Shown: in pieces, positions 37,215 to 44,992 of the stretch | How the letters are laid out: the number at the start of each line of letters is the position of its first letter | Position numbering within the stretch: position 1 is the first letter of the stretch | Assembly (NCBI RefSeq): GCF_003228315.1 | Contig: NZ_CP029693.1 | Span: 4,994,501-5,058,500 of the forward strand | From: Pseudomonas putida | GTDB lineage: Bacteria > Pseudomonadota > Gammaproteobacteria > Pseudomonadales > Pseudomonadaceae | Reading direction: 5' to 3' | DNA length: 64,000 nt | Position numbers and translations under genes: made by a program | Notes under the pieces: generated by a model | Database searches by the model: none | What the model saw: the letters and a program-made list of their open reading frames with translations, nothing else | Told to the model about the DNA's origin: nothing

Positions 37215-39134
37215 TTGAACGATATGGCAAAGAATCTGATCCTGTGGTTGATCATCGCGGCAGTCCTGGTGACGGTGATGAACAACTTCTCCAGCCCTAA
37301 CGAGCCGCAGACCCTCAACTATTCCGACTTCATCCAGCAGGTCAAGGATGGCAAGGTCGAGCGCGTCGCCGTCGACGGCTATGTGATTACCGGCAAGCGC
37401 AACGATGGCGATAGCTTCAAGACCATTCGTCCGGCGATTCAGGATAATGGCCTGATCGGTGACCTGGTCGACAACCACGTTGTGGTCGAAGGCAAGCAGC
37501 CTGAGCAGCAAAGCATCTGGACCCAGCTTCTGGTGGCCAGCTTCCCGATCCTGGTGATCATCGCGGTGTTCATGTTCTTCATGCGCCAGATGCAAGGCGG
37601 TGCGGGCGGCAAGGGTGGGCCGATGAGCTTTGGCAAAAGCAAGGCGCGCCTGCTGTCTGAAGATCAGGTGAAAACCACCCTGGCTGACGTTGCGGGTTGC
37701 GACGAAGCCAAGGAAGAAGTTGGTGAGTTGGTCGAATTCCTGCGTGATCCAGGCAAGTTCCAGCGTCTGGGTGGCCGCATTCCCCGCGGTGTGCTGATGG
37801 TCGGTCCTCCGGGTACCGGTAAAACCTTGCTGGCCAAGGCGATTGCCGGCGAAGCCAAGGTGCCGTTCTTCACCATTTCCGGTTCTGACTTCGTCGAAAT
37901 GTTCGTCGGTGTCGGTGCCAGCCGCGTTCGCGATATGTTCGAACAGGCCAAGAAGCACGCGCCCTGCATTATCTTCATCGATGAAATCGACGCCGTTGGT
38001 CGCCACCGTGGCGCCGGCATGGGCGGCGGTCACGATGAGCGCGAGCAGACTCTCAACCAGTTGCTGGTAGAGATGGACGGCTTTGAAATGAATGACGGCA
38101 TCATCGTGATTGCGGCGACCAACCGTCCTGACGTTCTTGACCCTGCACTGCTCCGTCCGGGCCGTTTCGACCGTCAGGTTGTAGTGGGTCTGCCGGATAT
38201 CCGTGGTCGCGAACAGATTCTCAAGGTCCACATGCGCAAAGTGCCAATGGGTGACGATGTGGCTGCGGCCGTTATCGCCCGTGGTACCCCAGGCTTCTCC
38301 GGTGCCGACCTGGCGAACTTGGTGAACGAGGCGTCTCTGTTCGCTGCCCGTGCAGGCAAGCGCATCGTCGAGATGAAAGAGTTCGAACTGGCAAAAGACA
38401 AGATCATGATGGGCGCAGAGCGCAAATCCATGGTCATGTCCGAGAAGGAAAAGCAGAACACTGCTTATCACGAAGCGGGCCACGCCATCGTTGGTCGCGT
38501 CGTGCCTGAGCATGATCCGGTGTACAAGGTCTCGATCATCCCGCGCGGTCGCGCGCTGGGCGTGACCATGTTCCTGCCGGAAGAAGACCGTTACAGCTTG
38601 TCCAAGCGTGCCTTGATCAGTCAGATTTGCTCGCTTTACGGCGGTCGTATCGCTGAAGAGATGACTTTGGGCTTCGACGGTGTAACCACCGGCGCCTCCA
38701 ATGACATCATGCGTGCGAGTCAGATTGCGCGGAACATGGTGACCAAGTGGGGCCTTTCCGAGAAACTCGGTCCATTGATGTACGCCGAAGAGGAAGGTGA
38801 AGTCTTCCTTGGTCGTGGCGGCGGTGGCCAGAACGCAAGCTTCTCGGGTGAGACCGCGAAACTGATCGACTCCGAGGTCCGCAGCATCATCGATCATTGC
38901 TACGGCACGGCGAAGCAGATCCTCACGGATAACCGCGACAAGCTCGACGCCATGGCTGATGCGTTAATGAAGTACGAAACGATCGATGCCGAGCAGATCG
39001 ACGACATCATGGCAGGTCGTACACCTCGCGAACCTCGTGATTGGTCGGGTGGTACAGGCACTTCCGGAACTCCTCCGGTAGTGCAGGATGAGCGTCCACA
39101 AACACCTATCGGCGGTCCGGCTGCTGACGTTTAA
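37215..39134 (+). CDS. ftsH: FtsH, membrane AAA+ zinc metalloprotease
   Basis: 639 residues from a TTG at 37215, seven bases after GAGGG; an ATG three codons on (MAKNLILWLII) would give 636 and lies too far from that site. Two membrane segments (about 8-25 and 100-120) flank a periplasmic domain. The AAA domain has Walker A GPPGTGKTLLAKA near 197 and the SRH arginines. The protease motif is HEAGHAIV near 418. FtsH degrades membrane and regulatory proteins, including sigma-32 in E. coli. No sigma-32 promoter was recognised upstream. Confidence 0.97.
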   Translation: MNDMAKNLILWLIIAAVLVTVMNNFSSPNEPQTLNYSDFIQQVKDGKVERVAVDGYVITGKRNDGDSFKTIRPAIQDNGLIGDLVDNHVVVEGKQPEQQSIWTQLLVASFPILVIIAVFMFFMRQMQGGAGGKGGPMSFGKSKARLLSEDQVKTTLADVAGCDEAKEEVGELVEFLRDPGKFQRLGGRIPRGVLMVGPPGTGKTLLAKAIAGEAKVPFFTISGSDFVEMFVGVGASRVRDMFEQAKKHAPCIIFIDEIDAVGRHRGAGMGGGHDEREQTLNQLLVEMDGFEMNDGIIVIAATNRPDVLDPALLRPGRFDRQVVVGLPDIRGREQILKVHMRKVPMGDDVAAAVIARGTPGFSGADLANLVNEASLFAARAGKRIVEMKEFELAKDKIMMGAERKSMVMSEKEKQNTAYHEAGHAIVGRVVPEHDPVYKVSIIPRGRALGVTMFLPEEDRYSLSKRALISQICSLYGGRIAEEMTLGFDGVTTGASNDIMRASQIARNMVTKWGLSEKLGPLMYAEEEGEVFLGRGGGGQNASFSGETAKLIDSEVRSIIDHCYGTAKQILTDNRDKLDAMADALMKYETIDAEQIDDIMAGRTPREPRDWSGGTGTSGTPPVVQDERPQTPIGGPAADV

Positions 39135-39142
39135 GGTTTGAA

Positions 39143-39994
39143 ATGACTTTTGTTCAGTCCTCGACCCGGTTGCCTTGCGGCAACCGGGTTCTTGATTTGG
39201 CCCAGACACATGTCATGGGCATTCTCAATGTCACTCCTGATTCCTTTTCCGATGGCGGCAAGTACAGCCAGCTTGATGCGGCCTTGCGTCATGCTGAAGC
39301 CATGGTTGCTGCGGGCGCGACGTTGATCGATGTCGGTGGTGAGTCAACGCGGCCGGGTGCCAGGGCGGTATCGTCACTGGAAGAGCTTGAGCGCGTGGCC
39401 CCGATCGTCGAGCGGATTCATTGCGAGCTGGATGTCATTATCTCTGTTGATACCTCTACGCCAGCCGTAATGCGTGAAACCGCGCGGCTGGGAGCTGGGT
39501 TGATCAATGATGTGCGCTCCTTGCGCCGCGATGGCGCGCTCGATGCTGCAGCGGCAACGGGGTTGCCGGTTTGTCTGATGCATATGCTCGGTGAACCGGG
39601 CGATATGCAGGACAATCCGCAGTACAAGGATGTCACGAAAGAGGTAGGCGAGTTTCTTGCCGAGCGTATGGCTCAGTGCGCGTCGGTGGGAATTCCTTCC
39701 GAGCGAATCATTCTCGATCCCGGGTTCGGCTTCGCAAAAACGTTGCAGCACAATCTAAGCTTGTTCAAACATATGGAAGCTTTGCATGTCCTGGGCAGGC
39801 CTCTGTTGGTTGGGGTGTCGCGCAAGAGCATGATAGGGCAGGCGTTGAATCGCCCCGTGGGTGAGCGCCTTTATGGTGGTCTTGCCCTGGCAGTACTGGC
39901 TTCGCAAAAAGGTGCGCGTATATTGCGTGTCCATGATGTAGCCGAAACAGTCGATGTGGTGAAGATGATCGCCGCAGTGGAATCAGCCGAATAA
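39143..39994 (+). CDS. folP: FolP, dihydropteroate synthase
   Basis: 283 residues. Signatures are HVMGILNVTPDSFSDGGKY (about 20-40) and DVGGESTRPGA, with SRKSMIG and the C-terminal RVHDVAETVDVVKM. It joins 4-aminobenzoate to hydroxymethyl-dihydropterin pyrophosphate in folate synthesis and is the sulfonamide target. It starts eight bases after ftsH and is followed 16 bases later by glmM; the ftsH-folP-glmM order is conserved. Confidence 0.97.
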   Translation: MTFVQSSTRLPCGNRVLDLAQTHVMGILNVTPDSFSDGGKYSQLDAALRHAEAMVAAGATLIDVGGESTRPGARAVSSLEELERVAPIVERIHCELDVIISVDTSTPAVMRETARLGAGLINDVRSLRRDGALDAAAATGLPVCLMHMLGEPGDMQDNPQYKDVTKEVGEFLAERMAQCASVGIPSERIILDPGFGFAKTLQHNLSLFKHMEALHVLGRPLLVGVSRKSMIGQALNRPVGERLYGGLALAVLASQKGARILRVHDVAETVDVVKMIAAVESAE

Positions 39995-40010
39995 GAATGA
40001 TGGAGCGTTT

Positions 40011-41348
40011 ATGACTAGGAAATACTTTGGTACCGACGGCATTCGTGGTCGAGTGGGCGAATACCCGATTACTCCTGATTTCATGCTCAAACTCGGTTGG
40101 GCTGCGGGCATGGCATTTCGCAAGATGGGTGCATGCAAGGTGCTGGTTGGCAAGGACACCCGGATTTCCGGTTACATGTTTGAATCTGCTCTAGAGGCCG
40201 GGCTCACTTCGGCTGGCGCTGATGTCATGCTTCTGGGGCCGATGCCAACTCCGGCCATTGCCTATCTGACACGCACCTTTCATGCTGAAGCCGGCATCGT
40301 GATCAGTGCTTCGCACAACCCTCATGATGACAATGGCATCAAGTTCTTCTCGGGCAAGGGCACCAAGCTGCCGGATGAAGTCGAGCAAATGATCGAAGAG
40401 CTGCTGGACACGCCGATGACGGTGGTCGAGTCGAGCAAGATCGGCAAGGTTTCGCGAATCAATGACGCTTCAGGGCGTTATATCGAATTCTGTAAGAGCA
40501 GTGTGCCAACGGGCACCAGCTTCTCCGGCATGAAAATCGTTCTCGACTGCGCCCATGGTGCGACCTATAAGGTTGCACCCAGCGTGTTCCGTGAGCTCGG
40601 TGCCGATGTAGTGGTGTTGTCGGCACAGCCCAACGGTCTGAACATCAACGACAATTGCGGCTCCACCCATATGGGGCAGCTGCAGTCCGCCGTTCTCGCC
40701 GAGCACGCCGATCTGGGGATCGCATTCGATGGGGATGGTGACAGGGTTCTGATGGTCGACCACACCGGCGCAATCGTCGATGGTGATGAATTGCTTTATA
40801 TCATCGCTCGCGATTTGCACGAGCGTGACAAGCTGCAGGGTGGTGTTGTCGGTACGCTGATGAGCAATCTGGGGTTGGAACTGGCTCTCGCGGATCTGGC
40901 GATTCCGTTCGTGCGTGCCAATGTCGGTGACCGTTATGTCATTGCTGATCTGCTCGAGCGGAACTGGCTGGTAGGTGGTGAGAACTCCGGTCATATCGTT
41001 TGCTTCAATCACACAACAACCGGAGATGCGATTATCGCAGCATTGCAGGTATTGATGGCGCTGAAGACCCGATCCGAAAGCTTGGCTCAGGCTCGGCAGG
41101 CGCTGCGCAAGTGCCCTCAGGTGCTTATCAATGTTCGCTTTGGTGGTGGTGCCAGTCCTCTCGAGCACCCGTCAGTCAAGGAAGCAAGTGAGCGTGTCAC
41201 CAAGGCTATGGCGGGCCGTGGGCGCGTGCTTTTGCGCAAGTCCGGGACGGAGCCTCTGGTGCGTGTAATGGTCGAAGGCGAAGATGAAAAACAGGTTCGC
41301 GCGTACGCCGAAGAGCTGGCAAAACTGGTTACTGAAGTTTCTGCCTGA
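40011..41348 (+). CDS. glmM: GlmM, phosphoglucosamine mutase
   Basis: 445 residues. The N-terminus is KYFGTDGIRGRVGEYPI. The phosphoserine loop is GIVISASHNPHDDNG with the catalytic Ser near residue 101. The metal loop is AFDGDGDRVLMVD (about 240-252) and the sugar loop GGENSGHIV. It converts glucosamine-6-phosphate to glucosamine-1-phosphate for UDP-GlcNAc, cell wall and LPS synthesis. Confidence 0.97.
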   Translation: MTRKYFGTDGIRGRVGEYPITPDFMLKLGWAAGMAFRKMGACKVLVGKDTRISGYMFESALEAGLTSAGADVMLLGPMPTPAIAYLTRTFHAEAGIVISASHNPHDDNGIKFFSGKGTKLPDEVEQMIEELLDTPMTVVESSKIGKVSRINDASGRYIEFCKSSVPTGTSFSGMKIVLDCAHGATYKVAPSVFRELGADVVVLSAQPNGLNINDNCGSTHMGQLQSAVLAEHADLGIAFDGDGDRVLMVDHTGAIVDGDELLYIIARDLHERDKLQGGVVGTLMSNLGLELALADLAIPFVRANVGDRYVIADLLERNWLVGGENSGHIVCFNHTTTGDAIIAALQVLMALKTRSESLAQARQALRKCPQVLINVRFGGGASPLEHPSVKEASERVTKAMAGRGRVLLRKSGTEPLVRVMVEGEDEKQVRAYAEELAKLVTEVSA

Positions 41349-41414
41349 TTTCGGCTTGCCAGCCATGAATGTGTTGGGTAACATCTGCGCCCACTTTGAC
41401 CGACGAGGTACAGC

Positions 41415-42170
41415 ATGCGTCGCCCTATGGTAGCTGGTAACTGGAAGATGCACGGTACCCGCGCCAGCGTCGCTGAGCTGATCAATGGCCTTCGTGACCT
41501 GGCCTTGCCGGACGGTGTTGATGTAGCGGTATTCCCTTCTTTTCTACATGTCAACCAAGTGGTTGATGGGTTGAAAGGTAGTTCGATTTCGGTCGGTGCG
41601 CAGAACTCTGCGGTGGAATCCGGGCAAGGTGCGTTGACTGGTGAAGTTGCACCAAGTCAGTTGGTGGATGCAGATTGTTCCCTGGTGCTTGTCGGGCACT
41701 CCGAGCGCCGTCAGATCATGGGCGAGCAGGACGGAATGCTGATCCGCAAGTTCGCGGCGGCACAGGCGTGTGGCTTGGTTCCAGTGTTGTGCGTAGGGGA
41801 AACCCTCGAGCAGCGCGAAGCGGGGAAAACTCTTGAAGTTGTCTCGCGTCAGCTGAGCAGTATCATCGACGAGTTGGGTGTCGGTGCATTTGCAAAGGCG
41901 GTAATCGCTTACGAGCCGGTCTGGGCCATTGGTACCGGACTGACCGCTTCGCCACAGCAGGCACAGGATGTACATGCAGCCATTCGTGCTCAGTTGGCAG
42001 CAGAGAATTCTGAGGTCGCACAAGGTGTGCGACTTCTATACGGCGGCAGCGTGAAGGCGGCCAATGCGGTCGAACTGTTCGGCATGCCGGATATCGATGG
42101 GGGTCTCATTGGTGGGGCTTCCCTGAATGCAGATGAGTTCGGTGCGATCTGTCGCGCCGCGGGAAACTGA
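41415..42170 (+). CDS. tpiA: TpiA, triosephosphate isomerase
   Basis: 251 residues forming one TIM barrel. The active site includes GNWKMHG (Asn and Lys near 11-13), GHSERR (His near 95), and the catalytic AYEPVWAIGTG (Glu near 167). It interconverts DHAP and glyceraldehyde-3-phosphate. It is five bases upstream of secG, the arrangement seen in many gammaproteobacteria. Confidence 0.97.
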   Translation: MRRPMVAGNWKMHGTRASVAELINGLRDLALPDGVDVAVFPSFLHVNQVVDGLKGSSISVGAQNSAVESGQGALTGEVAPSQLVDADCSLVLVGHSERRQIMGEQDGMLIRKFAAAQACGLVPVLCVGETLEQREAGKTLEVVSRQLSSIIDELGVGAFAKAVIAYEPVWAIGTGLTASPQQAQDVHAAIRAQLAAENSEVAQGVRLLYGGSVKAANAVELFGMPDIDGGLIGGASLNADEFGAICRAAGN

Positions 42171-42174
42171 AAAA

Positions 42175-42558
42175 ATGCTGGAAACAGTCGTAGTCGTTTT
42201 TCATCTGCTGGGTGCATTGGGCGTAGTCGCTCTGGTTTTGCTGCAGCAGGGTAAAGGTGCGGATGCTGGCGCGTCTTTCGGAGCAGGTGCTTCAAATACT
42301 GTGTTCGGAAGCCAAGGTTCCTCTACCTTTCTTAGTAAGTTTACTGCTATACTTGCCGCAGGTTTTTTCATAACCAGCTTGGGGTTAGGTTACTTTGCTA
42401 AAGAGAAGGCTCACCAGCTGACTCAAGTAGGTCTCCCAAACCCGGCGGTGTTGGAAGTTCCAAAGCAACAACCGGCTTCTGATGATGTCCCGGTGCTTCA
42501 AGAGCAAAAGTCGGCTACTCCAGCGACTGACGTACCTCCAGCTCAAGAGCAGAAGTAG
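42175..42558 (+). CDS. secG: SecG, protein-export membrane subunit
   Basis: 127 residues from MLETVVVVFHLLGALGVVAL. Two membrane segments (about 1-22 and 52-72) flank the conserved loop LLQQGKGADAGASFGAGAS. The C-terminal tail is a Pro/Gln/Ala-rich extension. SecG assists SecYE translocation. The stop lies 22 bases before a tRNA-Leu gene, so one transcript may span both. Confidence 0.95.
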   Translation: MLETVVVVFHLLGALGVVALVLLQQGKGADAGASFGAGASNTVFGSQGSSTFLSKFTAILAAGFFITSLGLGYFAKEKAHQLTQVGLPNPAVLEVPKQQPASDDVPVLQEQKSATPATDVPPAQEQK

Positions 42559-42580
42559 GAAGGGTTTCAAACGTAGTTTT

Positions 42581-42666
42581 GCCGAGGTGGTGGAATTGGT
42601 AGACACGCAACCTTGAGGTGGTTGTGCCCATAGGGTGTAGGGGTTCGAGTCCCCTTCTCGGTACCA
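42581..42666 (+). tRNA. tRNA-Leu (GAG)
   Basis: 86 nt with acceptor GCCGAGG, a class II variable arm, T-arm GGTTCGAGTCC and encoded CCA. The anticodon loop TTGAGGT between CAACC and GGTTG gives anticodon GAG, reading CTC/CTT. Confidence 0.95.
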
Positions 42667-42678
42667 ATTAGTCAGGAG

Positions 42679-42701
42679 AGCCCGCTGTTGCGGGCTTTCT
42701 T
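42679..42701 (+). terminator. Terminator after tRNA-Leu
   Basis: The stem AGCCCGC / GCGGGCT is followed by TTCTT, between the two tRNA genes. Confidence 0.75.
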
Positions 42702-42763
42702 GCAGGTGGAAGGTTACATTGACCCTCCAGGGGATCGGTCGTATACTTCCGCCCCAGCTTTGT

Positions 42764-42840
<77 letters not shown>

Positions 42841-42848
42841 GTTTAAGG

Positions 42849-42872
42849 AGCCCCTTTTAAGGGGCTTTTTGT
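42849..42872 (+). terminator. Terminator after tRNA-fMet
   Basis: The stem AGCCCC / GGGGCT with loop TTTTAA is followed by TTTTT. Read-through would join tRNA-fMet to rimP. Confidence 0.85.
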
Positions 42873-42913
42873 TAGCTGGACACTTTCAGCGCCGCTGTTC
42901 GACGGCGTTTCAA

Positions 42914-42943
42914 GGATGGGCGTTTCGCCCATTTTTTATTTTT
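42914..42943 (+). terminator. Second terminator-like hairpin before rimP
   Basis: ATGGGCG-TTT-CGCCCAT (42916-42932) followed by TTTTTATTTTT, 35 bases before rimP. Either a back-up terminator or a leader attenuator for the nusA operon. Confidence 0.8.
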
Positions 42944-42977
42944 CATGGCATGCACATACATGCACTAGGGGGTTCAG

Positions 42978-43436
42978 GTGTCGAGCAAGCTAGAAGAGTT
43001 GCAGGCCTTGCTGGCCCCGGTGGTCGTGGCCCTGGGCTATGAATGCTGGGGTATTGAGTTCACGGCGCAAGGTCGCCACTCAATGTTGCGCGTTTATATC
43101 GATAAAGAAGGCGGCGTGCTGGTGGACGATTGCGCCATCGTCAGCCGTCAGATCAGCGGTGTCCTGGATGTTGAAGATCCAATCGCCGTTGAATACACCC
43201 TTGAAGTTTCCTCGCCTGGCATGGAACGCCCTCTGTTCACTCTTGAGCAGTTTGCAAAATTTGCCGGTGAACAAGTGAAGATCAAGCTGCGCTCGCCTTT
43301 TGAAGGACGACGCAACTTTCAGGGCCTTCTGCGCGGTGTAGAAGAGCAGGATGTCGTGGTGCAGGTAGATGACCATGAGTTCCTGTTGCCGATCGATATG
43401 ATCGACAAGGCCAATATTATTCCCAGTTTTGACTGA
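42978..43436 (+). CDS. rimP: RimP, 30S ribosome maturation factor
   Basis: 152 residues from GTG 42978 (VSSKLEELQ) with AGGGGG upstream. The N-terminal domain has GYECWGIEF and LRVYIDKEGGVLVDDCAIVSRQISG, then VSSPGMERPL and a C-terminal SH3-like domain. It assists central-domain assembly of the 30S subunit. First gene of the rimP-nusA-infB-rbfA-truB-rpsO-pnp cluster. Confidence 0.97.
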   Translation: MSSKLEELQALLAPVVVALGYECWGIEFTAQGRHSMLRVYIDKEGGVLVDDCAIVSRQISGVLDVEDPIAVEYTLEVSSPGMERPLFTLEQFAKFAGEQVKIKLRSPFEGRRNFQGLLRGVEEQDVVVQVDDHEFLLPIDMIDKANIIPSFD

Positions 43437-43483
43437 GACGCGGATCCCGCGGATCCAATGGCTTGCGAAAGGCGAGGCGTACG

Positions 43484-44965
43484 ATGAGCAAAGAAGTACT
43501 GCTGGTTGTTGAGTCGGTATCCAATGAAAAAGGCGTACCACCAAACGTGATTTTTGAAGCGCTGGAGCTGGCCTTGGCCACTGCTACCAAAAAGCGTTTC
43601 GAAGACGAAGTTGACCTGCGTGTGGAAATTAATCGCCACACCGGTTCCTACGAGACATTCCGTCGCTGGACTGTCGTCGAAGAAGATGACCTGGACGATC
43701 CTGCGATCGAAACCTGGCCAAGCAAGGTTGCTCAAACGCATCCTGGCGCCAAGGTGGGTGATGTCGTCGAAGAGAAGATCGAGTCGATCGAATTCGGTCG
43801 TATCGCTGCACAGACTGCCAAGCAAGTCATCGTGCAGAAAGTTCGCGAAGCCGAGCGCGCTCAGGTTGTTGACGCTTACCGCGAACGCCTGGGTGAAATC
43901 ATCTCCGGCACCGTAAAGAAAGTGACCCGCGACAACGTGATCGTCGATTTGGGCAACAACGCCGAAGCGTTGCTGGCCCGTGAGGACATCATTTCTCGCG
44001 AAACCTTCCGGGTTGGCGTGCGTCTGCGTGCGCTGCTCAAGGAAATCCGAACCGAGAACCGCGGCCCGCAGCTTATCCTGTCGCGTACCGCGCCGGAAAT
44101 GCTGATCGAGTTGTTCCGCATCGAAGTGCCGGAAATTGCTGAAGGTCTGATCGAAGTCATGGCGGCATCCCGTGATCCGGGTTCCCGTGCCAAGATCGCC
44201 GTCCGCTCCAAGGACAAACGCATCGACCCGCAGGGCGCTTGCATCGGTATGCGCGGTTCGCGCGTACAAGCAGTGTCGGGCGAGTTGGGCGGTGAGCGCG
44301 TTGACATCGTTCTGTGGGACGACAACCCGGCTCAGTTCGTAATCAATGCCATGTCCCCGGCTGAGGTTGCGGCAATTATCGTTGATGAAGATGCCCACGC
44401 CATGGACATCGCCGTTGGCGCTGACAATCTGGCTCAGGCCATCGGTCGCGGTGGTCAGAACGTGCGTCTGGCGAGCCAATTGACTGGCTGGACCCTGAAC
44501 GTGATGACCGAATCGGACATCCAGGCCAAGCAGCAAGCAGAAACCGGCGACATCCTGCGCAACTTCATCGACGAGCTGGAAGTCGACGAAGAGCTGGCTC
44601 AGGTGCTGGTTGATGAAGGCTTCACCAGCCTGGAAGAGATTGCCTACGTACCGTTGGAAGAAATGCTCAACATCGACGGCTTTGACGAAGAAATCGTCAA
44701 CGAGCTTCGCGCTCGTGCCAAGGATCGTTTGTTGACCAAAGCCATCGCTACCGAGGAAAAGCTGGCAGACGCCCATCCGGCCGAAGACCTGCTCTCGCTT
44801 GAGGGTATGGACAAGGATTTGGCGATGGAACTGGCGGTGCGCGGCGTCATTACCCGCGAAGACCTGGCCGAGCAGTCTATTGACGACCTGCTCGACATCG
44901 ACGGCATCGACGAAGATCGTGCCGGCAAGTTGATCATGGCCGCCCGAGCCCACTGGTTCGAGTAA
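43484..44965 (+). CDS. nusA: NusA, transcription elongation and termination factor
   Basis: 493 residues from MSKEVLLVVESVSNEKGV. N-terminal RNAP-binding domain (1-125), S1 domain (about 135-200), KH1 and KH2 (about 200-345, with IDPQGACIGMRGSRVQAV and AIGRGGQNVRLASQL). Two acidic C-terminal helix-hairpin repeats (about 365-490) are characteristic of gammaproteobacterial NusA. It controls pausing, termination and antitermination. Its gene lies between rimP and infB. Confidence 0.98.
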   Translation: MSKEVLLVVESVSNEKGVPPNVIFEALELALATATKKRFEDEVDLRVEINRHTGSYETFRRWTVVEEDDLDDPAIETWPSKVAQTHPGAKVGDVVEEKIESIEFGRIAAQTAKQVIVQKVREAERAQVVDAYRERLGEIISGTVKKVTRDNVIVDLGNNAEALLAREDIISRETFRVGVRLRALLKEIRTENRGPQLILSRTAPEMLIELFRIEVPEIAEGLIEVMAASRDPGSRAKIAVRSKDKRIDPQGACIGMRGSRVQAVSGELGGERVDIVLWDDNPAQFVINAMSPAEVAAIIVDEDAHAMDIAVGADNLAQAIGRGGQNVRLASQLTGWTLNVMTESDIQAKQQAETGDILRNFIDELEVDEELAQVLVDEGFTSLEEIAYVPLEEMLNIDGFDEEIVNELRARAKDRLLTKAIATEEKLADAHPAEDLLSLEGMDKDLAMELAVRGVITREDLAEQSIDDLLDIDGIDEDRAGKLIMAARAHWFE

Positions 44966-44992
44966 TTAGGCGCGGCCTGAGGAGAGAAGTGC

